A stretch of 64,000 nucleotides of DNA from JADKAV01 sp041393775. GTDB taxonomy: Bacteria > Actinomycetota > Actinomycetes > S36-B12 > UBA10799. The stretch spans positions 1-64,000 of the forward strand of contig JAWKJM010000008.1 of NCBI GenBank assembly GCA_041393775.1, in the 5' to 3' direction. Under the pieces are notes generated by a model. It did not search any database and was not told the DNA's origin. It saw only the letters and a list, made by a program, of their open reading frames with translations. Shown here piece by piece: positions 53,317 through 62,415 of the stretch (position 1 is its first letter; each line of letters starts with the position of its first letter). Position numbers and translations under genes: made by a program.

Positions 53317-53739
53317 TCAGTGGTCTTCGCCAGGCTCCACCAGCTCGATGAGGACTCCGCCGCAGTCCTTCGGATGGGCGAAGTTGACGCGGGAGCCCGC
53401 CGTGCCGCGCTTGGGCGCCTCATACAGCATGCGCACGCCGGCCTCGCGCAACTCGTCGGCGGCGACCTCGATGTCGGACACCCGGTAGGCGACCTGCTGG
53501 ATACCCTCGCCGCTGCGCGCCAGGAACTTGCCGATGGGGGAGTCCTCGGACAGCGGAGCCAGCAACTGTATGCAGGAGCCGCTGTCGCCGACCGCCATCA
53601 TGGCCTCGCGCACGCCCTGCTCCTCGTTGGTCTCCTCGTGCACCAGCTCCATGCCGAAGGCGTCCTGATAGAACGCGATAGCCTGGTCCAGGTCACGCAC
53701 GGCCAGTCCTACATGGTCGATAGCAGTCACAAAACCCAT
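53317..53739 (-). CDS. mce: Methylmalonyl-CoA epimerase
   Basis: This 140-residue VOC-fold enzyme racemises methylmalonyl- and ethylmalonyl-CoA. Metal ligands are visible as AIDHVGLAV (His9), IQQVAYRV and LIELVEPGE (C-terminal Glu). CACGAT is 6 nt before the ATG. It is divergent from the thiolase gene with a 49-bp gap. Between it and ccr lies a 193-bp stretch with no gene seen. Confidence 0.92.
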   Translation of the reverse strand: MGFVTAIDHVGLAVRDLDQAIAFYQDAFGMELVHEETNEEQGVREAMMAVGDSGSCIQLLAPLSEDSPIGKFLARSGEGIQQVAYRVSDIEVAADELREAGVRMLYEAPKRGTAGSRVNFAHPKDCGGVLIELVEPGEDH

Positions 53740-53788
53740 GGCGTTATCGTGGCACTAGGCGTTGTTCCACTGATTCAGGAGGTCTGGT

Positions 53789-54973
53789 ATGGCCGGAAAC
53801 GTGATTGTCGCAGGAGCTCGCACCCCGATGGGGCGCCTGCTCGGATCGCTCAAGGGCTTCTCGGCCGCGGACCTCGGTGGCGTGGCCATCAAGGCGGCGC
53901 TCGAACGCTCCGGGGTGACACCGGACCAGGTCGACTACGTGATCATGGGTCACGTCCTGCAGGCCGGCGGCGGGCAGATCACCGCCCGCCAGGCAGCGGT
54001 GAAGGCCGGAATCGCCATGGACGTCCCCGCCCTGACGGTCAACAAGGTGTGCCTGTCCGGCCTGGACGCCATCGCTCTGGCCGATCAGTTGATCCGTGCC
54101 GGCGAGTTCGAGATCGTAGTGGCCGGTGGCATGGAGTCCATGACCAACGCACCGCACATGTTGATGGGGTCGCGCGAGGGCGTCAAGTACGGCGACTGGA
54201 AGGCGATCGACTCGATGGCCTTCGACGGTCTGACCTGCGCCTTCGACCAATGCGCGATGGGTGAGTCGACGGAGAGCTACAACTCCCAGTACCCCAACGT
54301 CACCCGCGAACGCCAGGACGCATTCGCCGCCCGTTCGCACCAACTCGCCGCTATTGCGGAGAAGAACGGTGCCTTCGCCGAGGAGATCGTTGCTGTGGAG
54401 ATCCCGCAGCGCAAGGGCGACCCGGTGGTGTTCTCGGTCGATGAAGGAGTGCGTCCGGACACGACCGCCGACGGGCTCGGCAAGTTGCGCCCGGCGTTCA
54501 CCAAGGACGGCAGCATCACCGCCGGTAACGCCTCGCAGATCTCCGACGGCGCCGCTGCGGTGGTTGTCATGTCCAAGGCCAAGGCTGAGGAACTCGGACT
54601 GACCTGGTTGGCCGAGATCGGTGCCCACGGAGTCGTCGCGGGTCCGGATGCGTCACTGCAGCTGCAGCCGGCCAACTCGATCAAAGCCGCCTGTGTCAAA
54701 GAAGGCATCGAGGTGTCCGATCTCGATCTGCTGGAGATCAACGAGGCGTTCGCCGCGGTGGGGCTGGCCTCGACCGACGCACTGGGAGTCTCCGAGGACA
54801 TCGTCAACGTCAACGGTGGCGCGATCGCGCTGGGTCACCCGCTGGGGATGTCCGGAGCGCGGCTCGTGCTCTCCCTCGCGCTCGAACTCAAGCGTCGTGG
54901 CGGCGGGGTCGGTGCTGCCGGACTATGCGGCGGCGGCGGCCAGGGAGACGCGCTGATCGTCCGCGTCCCGTAA
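53789..54973 (+). CDS. Acetyl-CoA acetyltransferase (thiolase)
   Basis: This 394-residue thiolase condenses two acetyl-CoA to acetoacetyl-CoA. It has nucleophile Cys in VNKVCLSGLDAIAL (~C88), NGGAIALGHPLG (catalytic His), and the C-terminal CGGGGQGDALIV with the second Cys. An AGGAGG Shine-Dalgarno lies 6 nt before the ATG. With dehydrogenase and Ccr it feeds the ethylmalonyl-CoA route. meaB follows directly. Confidence 0.95.
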   Translation: MAGNVIVAGARTPMGRLLGSLKGFSAADLGGVAIKAALERSGVTPDQVDYVIMGHVLQAGGGQITARQAAVKAGIAMDVPALTVNKVCLSGLDAIALADQLIRAGEFEIVVAGGMESMTNAPHMLMGSREGVKYGDWKAIDSMAFDGLTCAFDQCAMGESTESYNSQYPNVTRERQDAFAARSHQLAAIAEKNGAFAEEIVAVEIPQRKGDPVVFSVDEGVRPDTTADGLGKLRPAFTKDGSITAGNASQISDGAAAVVVMSKAKAEELGLTWLAEIGAHGVVAGPDASLQLQPANSIKAACVKEGIEVSDLDLLEINEAFAAVGLASTDALGVSEDIVNVNGGAIALGHPLGMSGARLVLSLALELKRRGGGVGAAGLCGGGGQGDALIVRVP

Positions 54974-55888
54974 GTGCACCTCGTCGATCGTGCGCGTGCA
55001 GGGGACACTCGTGCGATCGCTCGGCTGCTCACCCTGGTCGAGAGCGAATCCCCGCAGTTGCGGGAGATCAGTTCCGATCTGATGCAGCATGTCGGGCATG
55101 CCCACATCGTGGGGATCACCGGGGCGCCCGGGGTCGGCAAGTCGACGACTACGGCCGCCCTGATCCGGGCGTTGCGTCTGACCGGCAAGCGGGTGGCGGT
55201 GCTGGCCGTCGATCCGAGTTCGCCTTTCTCGGGCGGTGCATTGCTCGGTGACCGGGTGCGGATGCAGGAACACGCTACGGACGAGGGTGTCTTCATCCGT
55301 TCCATGGCCTCGCGGGGCCACTTGGGTGGCCTGTCCGCGAGCACGCCGCAGGCCTTGCGGGTGCTGGATGCGTGCGGCTTCGACGTGGTCCTTGTGGAAA
55401 CTGTCGGCGTGGGCCAGTCCGAGGTCGAGATCATCGGCCAGTCCGACACGGTCCTGGTTCTGCTGGCACCCGGGATGGGAGACTCGGTCCAGGTGGCCAA
55501 GGCCGGGATCCTCGAGATCGCCGACATCTTCGTGGTGAACAAGGCCGATCGGGACGGGGTCTCCGCGACCATCCGTGAGTTGCGGGCGATGGTGGCACTG
55601 GGCAAACGTTCGGCGGACGACTGGAAGCCCGCGATCGTGAGGACGGTGGCCACGAGTGCCGAAGGGATCGAAGATCTGCTGGCCGCCATCGATCACCACC
55701 GCGAGTGGGCGCAGCACTCCGGAGATCTTCGGCAAAGGCGTTTGCGCCGTTTGATGAGTGAGATAGCGGCTCTCGCACTGGATCGGGTCCGCGATCGACT
55801 CGGTGATCCTGGCCAGCTCGCCGAGAGCGTGCTCGCTGGGGAGTTGGACCCCTACGGCGCCGCGGCGATCCTCACGGAGGGTCTGTAG
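54974..55888 (+). CDS. meaB: Methylmalonyl-CoA mutase-associated GTPase
   Basis: This 304-residue G3E-family GTPase protects and loads adenosylcobalamin-dependent acyl-CoA mutases. The P-loop is GAPGVGKST (50-58), followed by VDPSSPFSGGALLGDR, the switch region VETVGVGQSE and NKADRDG for guanine. GTG at 54974 directly follows the thiolase stop. The mutase it would serve is not in the window. Confidence 0.95.
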   Translation: MHLVDRARAGDTRAIARLLTLVESESPQLREISSDLMQHVGHAHIVGITGAPGVGKSTTTAALIRALRLTGKRVAVLAVDPSSPFSGGALLGDRVRMQEHATDEGVFIRSMASRGHLGGLSASTPQALRVLDACGFDVVLVETVGVGQSEVEIIGQSDTVLVLLAPGMGDSVQVAKAGILEIADIFVVNKADRDGVSATIRELRAMVALGKRSADDWKPAIVRTVATSAEGIEDLLAAIDHHREWAQHSGDLRQRRLRRLMSEIAALALDRVRDRLGDPGQLAESVLAGELDPYGAAAILTEGL

Positions 55889-55947
55889 GCGGGTTTGGCT
55901 GGCGACCGCACACGAAGAAGATGTGCCGGGCCGCCGACGGGCACGAT

Positions 55948-56061
55948 TGTGCCGAAGTTGTTGGCCGCCCCCGGCCTTGTGTTACGAAAGTGCTCGGTCC
56001 GGGTCGTCGTGACCGCGTACCTTCGTGACAATGCAGGTCTCGCCGCCGCACCTTCGTCACA
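55948..56061. repeat. Family A element, copy A7 (114 bp)
   Basis: Arms: a TGTGCCGAAGTTG, b TGTTACGAAAGTG, b' TACCTTCGTGACA, a' CACCTTCGTCACA. It is the most diverged copy, with spacers of 19, 25 and 18 bp. It lies between convergent meaB and the FN3 protein gene in a 263-bp gap without other features. Confidence 0.85.
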
Positions 56062-56151
56062 CAAGCGCCTCCCAGGCCTGTTGCCCGGTGTTTGGTGAGG
56101 GTCGGCACTCGTTCAACCATCGACGGAGTATCTGACCAGGGCGCGCGGTGT

Positions 56152-57894
56152 CTAGTACCGGGGCAGGGCCAGACTTCTGATCTTTCCCATCCCGGACCTT
56201 GATGCTGCTCGCACCTGGACGGACTGCGCACCCGCGGTCACGCTGAAGATCGCTCGTGGTCGTCTGACCACCGACCACGCGGTGGCATTCTTGCCCTTGG
56301 CCTTCAGACGCACCAAGTAGGAGGTGGCGCGCTTGGTGGGCCGCCAGACCACTGTTGCCCGGTGCTTGTGCACTCTGACGCGCAATCCGGTGACCCGTCC
56401 CGGGGCCAGCGGGCCGGCCTTCGGTCGTGCCGGGACAGACCCCGGCGACGTCGCCCCGAACCCACTGATGTTCGCAGCGCGAACGGTGACGCTGTAGTCG
56501 GTCTTCGAGTCCAAGCGGCGGATCACGCACTTGAGAGCGGCTTGCGTCCGGCAGGTCTTTCCGCCTGGCCATGCTGTCGCCACGTACTCGCTGATCCTGT
56601 GACCGCCGTCGTCGAGCGGTTCCTTCCAGGTGACCCTGAGTGCCGACGGCTTCGGCGACAAGGTGACGTTGCGTGGCGCCGAAGGGGTCGCCCCCGGCTT
56701 CACGGATCGGGAGGGTGCCGACGCTGGACTGCTACCCGCTTGAGAGCGGGCGATGACGCTGACCGTGTACGCCTTCCCGTTGTGAAGCCCCGAGATCGTG
56801 CAGGCCAAGGACGTGGTCGAGCAACTGCGACTGCCTGGCGAAGCCGTGGCCATGTACTCGGAGACGTCGTCGCTGGCGGATGCGGCCCAGGTGACGTCGA
56901 TCGCGCGGTCCGCGGCGGTGACGCGAACGTTGTCCACTGGCGCCGGCACGGAAGCCGAAGCGGTGGTCCGAGCACTTGCGGACGCCATGCCGCGCCCGAT
57001 GCGGTTCTCAGCGGTCACCGTGAACTGATACGTCTTGCCGTTGTCGAGGCCCGGCAAAGTGCAGGTCAGCGCCTCGGTGGTGCACGTGGCTGACCCTGGC
57101 GTGGCGGTGACCGTGTACGACGTGATCGGGGCGCCGCCGTTGTCTGCGGGGTGCTGCCACGAGACGGCAGCACTGCGATTGCCGCCGACCGCCGATACCT
57201 GGCGTGGGGGACCGGGCACGTCCAGGACCGTGATGTCCTGAACCGCCGGCTTCGTGAACCCGACCAAGGCCTCCGCCGTGGAGTTGCCGTTGGGCGTCGA
57301 AAGGCGGTAGTCGCCGGGCGGGATCTGGACAGAGAAGTGGCCGTCCGGACCGGTCGTGGTGGATGGGTGGTAGGTGGTTTCCGAGGTGCGGGTAGCTGTC
57401 ACGGTCGCTGAGGCGACGCCCGTCCCGGCGCGGGTGCGAACCGTTCCCGACAACGTTGCAGGCTGCAGCATCTCCAAGGTCAGGAGCCGGGTGTCGCAGA
57501 CGTCTGTGCCCGCTGGGTCACAGCCGGGATTCGATCCAAGTGTGATGATCCCGGCTGACTCCGGCGCGTACTGACGTGGCCAGTACTGGGTTGCGAACCC
57601 GCTGCGGGCTATCCGTACCCGGTAGCGGCCGAACGGCACACCTGTGGCCTGGTAGAACGCCGATGTCGACGGGTCGCCGTATGCCTGCAGCGTCACCACC
57701 TGATTGGTACCCAGGTTCTCCGCGACGATCTGCGCCCCCGCCAGATCCACCGAATGACCTGCCAGGTAGCGACCCGTCACGAACGCGCCGAGTATCCCGG
57801 ACTCAGTGGCCTGTGCGGGCGACACCAGGGCACCGCCGGCGGTGAGGGCCGCGATGCTCAGAGCGGCCAGGGTACGTGTGAACAGGGCGGTCAT
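56152..57894 (-). CDS. Secreted fibronectin type III repeat protein
   Basis: This 580-residue exported protein has a signal peptide at residues 1-29 (LAALSIAALTAGGALVSPAQA). A carboxypeptidase-regulatory/prealbumin-like domain lies at about 145-225. Four FN3 domains follow at about 228-312, 318-400, 405-490 and 496-580. The first three each have a conserved Cys pair (for example CTTEALTC and CSTTSLAC). There is no sortase motif or membrane anchor. The role is likely surface or matrix binding, inferred only from domains. The start overlaps the upstream membrane-protein gene (ATGA). Confidence 0.85.
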   Translation of the reverse strand: MTALFTRTLAALSIAALTAGGALVSPAQATESGILGAFVTGRYLAGHSVDLAGAQIVAENLGTNQVVTLQAYGDPSTSAFYQATGVPFGRYRVRIARSGFATQYWPRQYAPESAGIITLGSNPGCDPAGTDVCDTRLLTLEMLQPATLSGTVRTRAGTGVASATVTATRTSETTYHPSTTTGPDGHFSVQIPPGDYRLSTPNGNSTAEALVGFTKPAVQDITVLDVPGPPRQVSAVGGNRSAAVSWQHPADNGGAPITSYTVTATPGSATCTTEALTCTLPGLDNGKTYQFTVTAENRIGRGMASASARTTASASVPAPVDNVRVTAADRAIDVTWAASASDDVSEYMATASPGSRSCSTTSLACTISGLHNGKAYTVSVIARSQAGSSPASAPSRSVKPGATPSAPRNVTLSPKPSALRVTWKEPLDDGGHRISEYVATAWPGGKTCRTQAALKCVIRRLDSKTDYSVTVRAANISGFGATSPGSVPARPKAGPLAPGRVTGLRVRVHKHRATVVWRPTKRATSYLVRLKAKGKNATAWSVVRRPRAIFSVTAGAQSVQVRAASRSGMGKIRSLALPRY

Positions 57895-58436
57895 GAGGCG
57901 TCAATCTGTGAGTTCGGGTTGGTGGGATCCTGCGGGGCTTCCGGGCCGATCGGGCTGGTCGAAGTCGACGCGGTCTGCTTCTGAACCGTGCCGGAGGTGC
58001 TCGGGGTAGACACCGGATTGACCGCCGAGACAGGGGCCGGGGCAGTGCCCGGGTCGACCGGGGAGGTCCTGGTGTCGGTGTCCGCCGTTCGCGTCTGTGC
58101 CCGTGCGTAGCGAGCCGCCGCGGACATGTTGGTCTTCGTGGCCGACACCATCACCGAGTAGGTGTGAGCGTTGGTCAGGCGTGCGCCCCCACTGGCTTGT
58201 CCCATGAGATCGATCTTGACCGTGCTGGGCGGCTGTGCGGGGGGTGCTGCGACGTTCTGTGGATAGAGTGCGCGGCCCGCCAGAGTTATCCCCACACCCA
58301 GGACCGCCGCGCCGGCGCACGCTGCCAGGATCCGCCGATTGAAGTTCCGCTTGGGTGGTGGCGGTGCCTCACAACCGAGGATCCGGATCCTGGCGCTGGA
58401 ATTGTGCCCGGCTCCGCTCGGCTGTACATGCGTCAT
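57891..58436 (-). CDS. Membrane-anchored Thr/Pro-rich protein
   Basis: This ~181-residue protein has a short basic N-terminus (PPPPKRNFNRR), one membrane helix (ILAACAGAAVLGVGITLAG, about 36-54), and a low-complexity outer part rich in Thr, Ser, Pro and Ala. ATG at 58436 has a GGGGGG tract as possible ribosome site; a longer ORF up to 58727 is unlikely because it covers the stress-protein start. It overlaps the FN3 gene and is probably co-expressed with it. Confidence 0.65.
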   Translation of the reverse strand: MTHVQPSGAGHNSSARIRILGCEAPPPPKRNFNRRILAACAGAAVLGVGITLAGRALYPQNVAAPPAQPPSTVKIDLMGQASGGARLTNAHTYSVMVSATKTNMSAAARYARAQTRTADTDTRTSPVDPGTAPAPVSAVNPVSTPSTSGTVQKQTASTSTSPIGPEAPQDPTNPNSQIDAS

Positions 58437-58517
58437 CGCGGACCCCCCAAGCACGGCGACAGTGAACTTCCCCGAGAGTAACCCACCGATAGTCTGGGTC
58501 AGCGGGAGGTTGTGGAT

Positions 58518-59372
58518 ATGCCGGTGATGGTCGGATACGACGGTTCCGAGGTGTCGGAGCGCGCCTTGCAGTTCGGTGCGGAAGAAGCCAGCATGCGCGG
58601 ATTGCCCCTTGAAATCATCGCCGTCTGGGAGCAGCCGACAGTCGATCTGGGAATGGGTGCCGGTGCCGCAGTCGACCCGGCCATGAGTGAGGTGGTCGCC
58701 GATCAGGCCTCCGGTCTCGCGAACCATGCCGCGGAGAATCTCCAGGGGTCGGCATTGGAAGTCTCAGCTATTGCGCTACCCGGCCCTGCCGCGGCGGCGC
58801 TCGTGGATCGCGGCAAGGATGCGGATCTGCTGGTGGTGGGCTCACATGGACGTGGCGCTGTGGCCGACTTCCTGCTGGGGGGTGTCTCCCGGCAAGTCGC
58901 CACGCATGCCCGCTGTCCGACGATCATCGTGCGTGCGGGCGGTGAACCGAGGGTGGTGGTCGGAATCGACGGGTCTGCACAGGCCGGTCGGGCACTGGAC
59001 TTCGCATTCGATGAAGCAAGCCGGCGTGGGTGGCCGCTGCGCGTGGTGCACGCCTGGGACGTTGCCGTGATCGGATTCGACGTGGACTCCACCACCTACC
59101 CCGAGGGCGGGATCCTCGACGACGTCGAAGGTGCCGAAACCAGGCTCGGAGCCCAGGTGCTGTCGGGACATGTCGCGACGTACCCGGACGTCGAGGTGGA
59201 GGTTCGGATTGTGCGCGGCGCCGCTGGCAGGGTGCTCGTGGACGCCGGTGAGGATGCGTCCTTGCTTGTGGTGGGATCCCGCGGGCGTGGGGGTTTCACC
59301 TCGTTGCTGCTGGGCTCGGTGAGCCACAAGGTGATCCACCACGCGTCATGCAGCGTCGCCGTCGTGCATTGA
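58518..59372 (+). CDS. Tandem universal stress protein
   Basis: This 282-residue protein has two UspA domains. Each has an ATP-binding glycine motif: VVGSHGRGAVADFLLGGVS in the first and VVGSRGRGGFTSLLLGSVS in the second. Such double-domain Usp proteins are common in actinobacteria and usually respond to hypoxia or starvation. ATG 58518 is 8 nt after GGGAGG; GTG 58512 is too close to it. Confidence 0.92.
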   Translation: MPVMVGYDGSEVSERALQFGAEEASMRGLPLEIIAVWEQPTVDLGMGAGAAVDPAMSEVVADQASGLANHAAENLQGSALEVSAIALPGPAAAALVDRGKDADLLVVGSHGRGAVADFLLGGVSRQVATHARCPTIIVRAGGEPRVVVGIDGSAQAGRALDFAFDEASRRGWPLRVVHAWDVAVIGFDVDSTTYPEGGILDDVEGAETRLGAQVLSGHVATYPDVEVEVRIVRGAAGRVLVDAGEDASLLVVGSRGRGGFTSLLLGSVSHKVIHHASCSVAVVH

Positions 59373-59518
59373 GGCGGGCTGATGGACTCGGTCGATAATC
59401 TCGTGCGCGCGCAGCGGTGGCCCTCGACGGGTTCTCACCGACGATGGTGGGCGAATTCGCCGGAGTCCGCCATGCCGGGCGGCCACCTGCGGCTGCGTGG
59501 GGCGCTGACGGAGGTCAT

Positions 59519-59633
59519 TGTGACGAACTTGGTGGGTCATCCCCGCATTTTGTTACGAAGGTGCGCAGTCCGCGCAGTCGCGACCGCGCACCTTCGTCAC
59601 AATCAGGGATCGGACCTCCGCAACTCCGTCACA
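59519..59633. repeat. Family A element, copy A8 (115 bp)
   Basis: Arms: a TGTGACGAACTTG, b TGTTACGAAGGTG, b' CACCTTCGTCACA, a' CAACTCCGTCACA. Both outer spacers are 19 rather than 18 bp, a matched length change on the two sides. The 463-bp gap 59373-59835 holds nothing else recognised. Confidence 0.88.
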
Positions 59634-59835
59634 CGAGGTTGCTGCTGGTGCCGGTCTGGCCTTCAGGGTGCGCCGACATGTCCACACGTGCGTTCCATTC
59701 AAGGTTGGGCGTCTGGCGGGTGAACACGACGGTTGAGCCGCAACCCGTCGCGAGGCGGACTCCGGTCGTCGGAGATCGGTCGTGGTCGCACCCGTGCCCG
59801 CTGCGGCCCGCGACAACCCCGGGGGATGTGATGCG

Positions 59836-60522
59836 TTGAGTCTGCTCCTGCAGGTACTGCCGCTGGCCATCGGTGCGGCGATCAGTCCGACCTTCTTGGC
59901 CATGCAGGTCGTCGTGCTCACCAGCGGCGCGTCCGGGGCGCTGCGGCGTGGTTGGGCGCTTGCGGTCGGCAGCATGAGCGGCTTGCTGCTGATCAGTTTC
60001 GGCGGCCTGTCCCTGCTTTCCGGCTTGCCCGACGTGCAGACCGGCAAGGCCTCCTATCCGGAAGCGGCCATCCTGATCATCGGCGGACTGGCTCTGCTGA
60101 TCATCGGTGCCGTGACGATTCGACGGCCGCCCGCGCCGATCCAGAATCAACCCGGGGAGGGCATCATGGCGAAGGTCGTCGATGCCCGCCCGCCCGTTCT
60201 GTTCGGGATCGGCTTCCTGCGCCTGATCGTGAATGCGACCACGTTGGCCCTCTACATCCCTGCGCTGCATGTCATCACGCAGTCCTCCAATGGCAACGTG
60301 GTCAAGGCGCTGGTGTTCGTGGTTCTGTTCGCCATCACCGAGATCGCGGTGGTCGGACCCGTGCTCGCGGTGACACTGCTCGGGGAGCGCGCCAAGCCGG
60401 TGCTCACCGGCATCCACGAAGCCATCCAAAGGCATTCGAAGCAACTGACTGTGACAACCTGCCTCGGCTTCGGTCTTCTCCTGCTCGCGCTGGGTGTGCA
60501 GGCACTGCTGCAGGTCGCCTAG
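59836..60522 (+). CDS. GAP-family membrane protein (SfLAP-like)
   Basis: This ~228-residue membrane protein has six hydrophobic helices (for example LPLAIGAAISPTFLAMQVVVL and AAILIIGGLALLIIGAV). It resembles actinobacterial GAP/sulfolipid-addressing proteins, which in mycobacteria help export lipids. TTG at 59836 has GGGGGA 9 nt upstream and starts the first helix properly; an upstream in-frame start (59782) is less likely. A lipid link would fit the WS/DGAT gene nearby, but that is inference. Confidence 0.75.
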   Translation: MSLLLQVLPLAIGAAISPTFLAMQVVVLTSGASGALRRGWALAVGSMSGLLLISFGGLSLLSGLPDVQTGKASYPEAAILIIGGLALLIIGAVTIRRPPAPIQNQPGEGIMAKVVDARPPVLFGIGFLRLIVNATTLALYIPALHVITQSSNGNVVKALVFVVLFAITEIAVVGPVLAVTLLGERAKPVLTGIHEAIQRHSKQLTVTTCLGFGLLLLALGVQALLQVA

Positions 60523-60570
60523 GGGATCGACATCGTGTCGGGCGCGGCTCAAGGGTCCGCGTTCTGCTTC

Positions 60571-60834
60571 CGCGGCCGTGGCCGGCCGCGGCATTCAGGC
60601 GGGAGATGCCGGCCGGAAACCGCTTGGGTTAGTCGTCCATGGCCGTGGTCGGCCTCGGCGTTCAGGTGAGGAAATGCCGGGCGGAAACCGCTCGGGTTAG
60701 AGAACGTGCACGAGGTTAGAGAAGCCACACGTGCGTTCTCTAACCTCGTGCACGTTCTCTAACCTCGCGACCATTCTCTAACCTCGCGGCCCGCACATGT
60801 GGCGACAGGGTACACGAGCCGTTTTCGGACTAGG
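60571..60834 (-). repeat. Family B element, copy B4 (inverted; in the 416-bp gap)
   Basis: It is the reverse orientation of the B order. A perfect 28-bp inverted repeat (60696-60723 and 60736-60763) begins GTTAGAGAACGTGCACGAGG and has a 12-nt loop with CACGTG. Two further CTCTAACCTCG units follow, then GAGCCGTTTTCGGAC as the lead. The left part carries GCCGGGCGGAAACCGCT, matching the CTAAC-GAGCGAT units of other copies in part. It lies between convergent genes; nothing else is seen in 60523-60938. Confidence 0.88.
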
Positions 60835-60938
60835 GCGCGTTCCGCCCGTGAGTGGCGTCAGAACCGAACGGGGACCGCAGAACGAACCGAACGACGGGCC
60901 ACAGCCCGCGCCTTGAGTCGTTCGGCTGAAGCCGTCCG

Positions 60939-62342
60939 CTAGGCTTCGGGGTCGCGGTCGGCGACTTGGGCGAGCACCGCTTTGCCGAGTTCGTCCAGGG
61001 TCGAACGCAAACCCTCCAGGAACACCGGCAGGTCACGGACGGTGTCGTAGTCGGCGGTGACCCCGAAGTTGATGGTGCCGTTGTAGGACACGATGGCGGT
61101 GGAGATGCGAATCCCCGGCCCAAGTGGCACGAACGGGATCAGCGTGCTCAGTTGCCGGCCGAGCAGGTACAGCGGGTTCTGTGGTCCCGGGACGTTCGTC
61201 GTGACCGTGTCGAAGGCACGCAGGTTGATCTGGCCCGCGACTCGGCCGGCCGCGGCGAACAGCATCGGCGGCACGAAGTCGGCCAGGCCGATGATCGAGT
61301 CGACGGTCAGCGGGGCGCCGCTCCTCTTCACGCGGTCCATCTGCCTGGTCATGGCGTGCAACCGGTCGACGGGGTCCTCCACGCCAATCGGCAACTGCGC
61401 GAACATGGCAGACACCTCGTTGCCACCGCTGGTGTCGCCGGGGGCGCGCGTCGATACCGGGATCATGGACTGGATCTGCAGCGGTCGGGTGTCGATCTCG
61501 CGCGATTCCAGCAGTGCCCGGAAGCCTCCGGTCACCGCGGTGAGGATCACGTCGTTGACCGTTCCGCCGAATGCGTTCTTGACGGCCTTTATCGTGGCGA
61601 GGTCACCTTCGACCCAGCCCCAGCGACGGTGCGGACCGATCGGGCCACCGAGAGTGCTCTCGGTGCTCAGCAGTCGCCCGCCGACCGACTTGCTCCCGAC
61701 GGTGCGGATCGCCACGTGCTCCGCGAGTTCCCTGGGGTTGGCCACCCGGCTGACGATCCGGCCGAGGTGCTCGCCGGGGCGCCTCACGGAATCGATCATC
61801 GCGTCCGTGACGAGCCCCACCGTTCCCGGGCTGGGCTCCGGCGCCCAACTGCTCGGCGGGTTGTCGCGGCCGTCCGGATCTGGGTCCAGGATCACTTCCA
61901 TGATGTCGTGGCCGGACAGGCCGTCGATCATCGCGTGGTGGGCCTTGTTGATCAATGCCCAACGCCGGTTCGCGAGGCCTTCCACAAGCCAGATCTCCCA
62001 CAGCGGGCGCTCCAGATCCACCCGTTGTGACAGCAGTCGGCTGGCCAGACGCTCCAGTTGCTCGGCCTTGCCAGGTTTGGGTACTGCGGTGTGCCGGACG
62101 TGGAACTCGAGTTCGAAGTTGTCGTCGTCGACCCAGACCGGCTGTCCGATGTGCAGCGGCACCGACTGGATCTTCTGTCGGTAGCGAGGAACCTGATCGA
62201 GTCGCGAGTCGAGGTACTCACAAAGTTGCTCATACGTCGGAGCGGGGCCCTCGAACACCATGAGCCCACCGATGTGCATGGGTTGACCGTCGCGTTCCAG
62301 CAACAGAAAGGTGGTATCCAGCGGACTCAGGCGATCGGGCAT
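60939..62342 (-). CDS. Wax ester synthase/diacylglycerol acyltransferase (WS/DGAT)
   Basis: This 467-residue enzyme makes storage triacylglycerols or wax esters from acyl-CoA. The catalytic HHxxxDG motif is HHAMIDG at residues 135-141. Other family motifs are PLWEIWLVEGL, NDVILTAVTGGFRALL and TNVPGPQNPLYLLG. ATG at 62342 is preceded by GGAGG; the longer ORF (62375) adds unconserved residues. Its presence suggests neutral-lipid storage. Confidence 0.94.
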   Translation of the reverse strand: MPDRLSPLDTTFLLLERDGQPMHIGGLMVFEGPAPTYEQLCEYLDSRLDQVPRYRQKIQSVPLHIGQPVWVDDDNFELEFHVRHTAVPKPGKAEQLERLASRLLSQRVDLERPLWEIWLVEGLANRRWALINKAHHAMIDGLSGHDIMEVILDPDPDGRDNPPSSWAPEPSPGTVGLVTDAMIDSVRRPGEHLGRIVSRVANPRELAEHVAIRTVGSKSVGGRLLSTESTLGGPIGPHRRWGWVEGDLATIKAVKNAFGGTVNDVILTAVTGGFRALLESREIDTRPLQIQSMIPVSTRAPGDTSGGNEVSAMFAQLPIGVEDPVDRLHAMTRQMDRVKRSGAPLTVDSIIGLADFVPPMLFAAAGRVAGQINLRAFDTVTTNVPGPQNPLYLLGRQLSTLIPFVPLGPGIRISTAIVSYNGTINFGVTADYDTVRDLPVFLEGLRSTLDELGKAVLAQVADRDPEA

Positions 62343-62415
62343 CGAACCTCCTTGACTGCGCCCAGAGTAGTTCACGGGTGCGACTGGCCCGTCGCGAGCG
62401 CCTCTGTCGGGTCAC

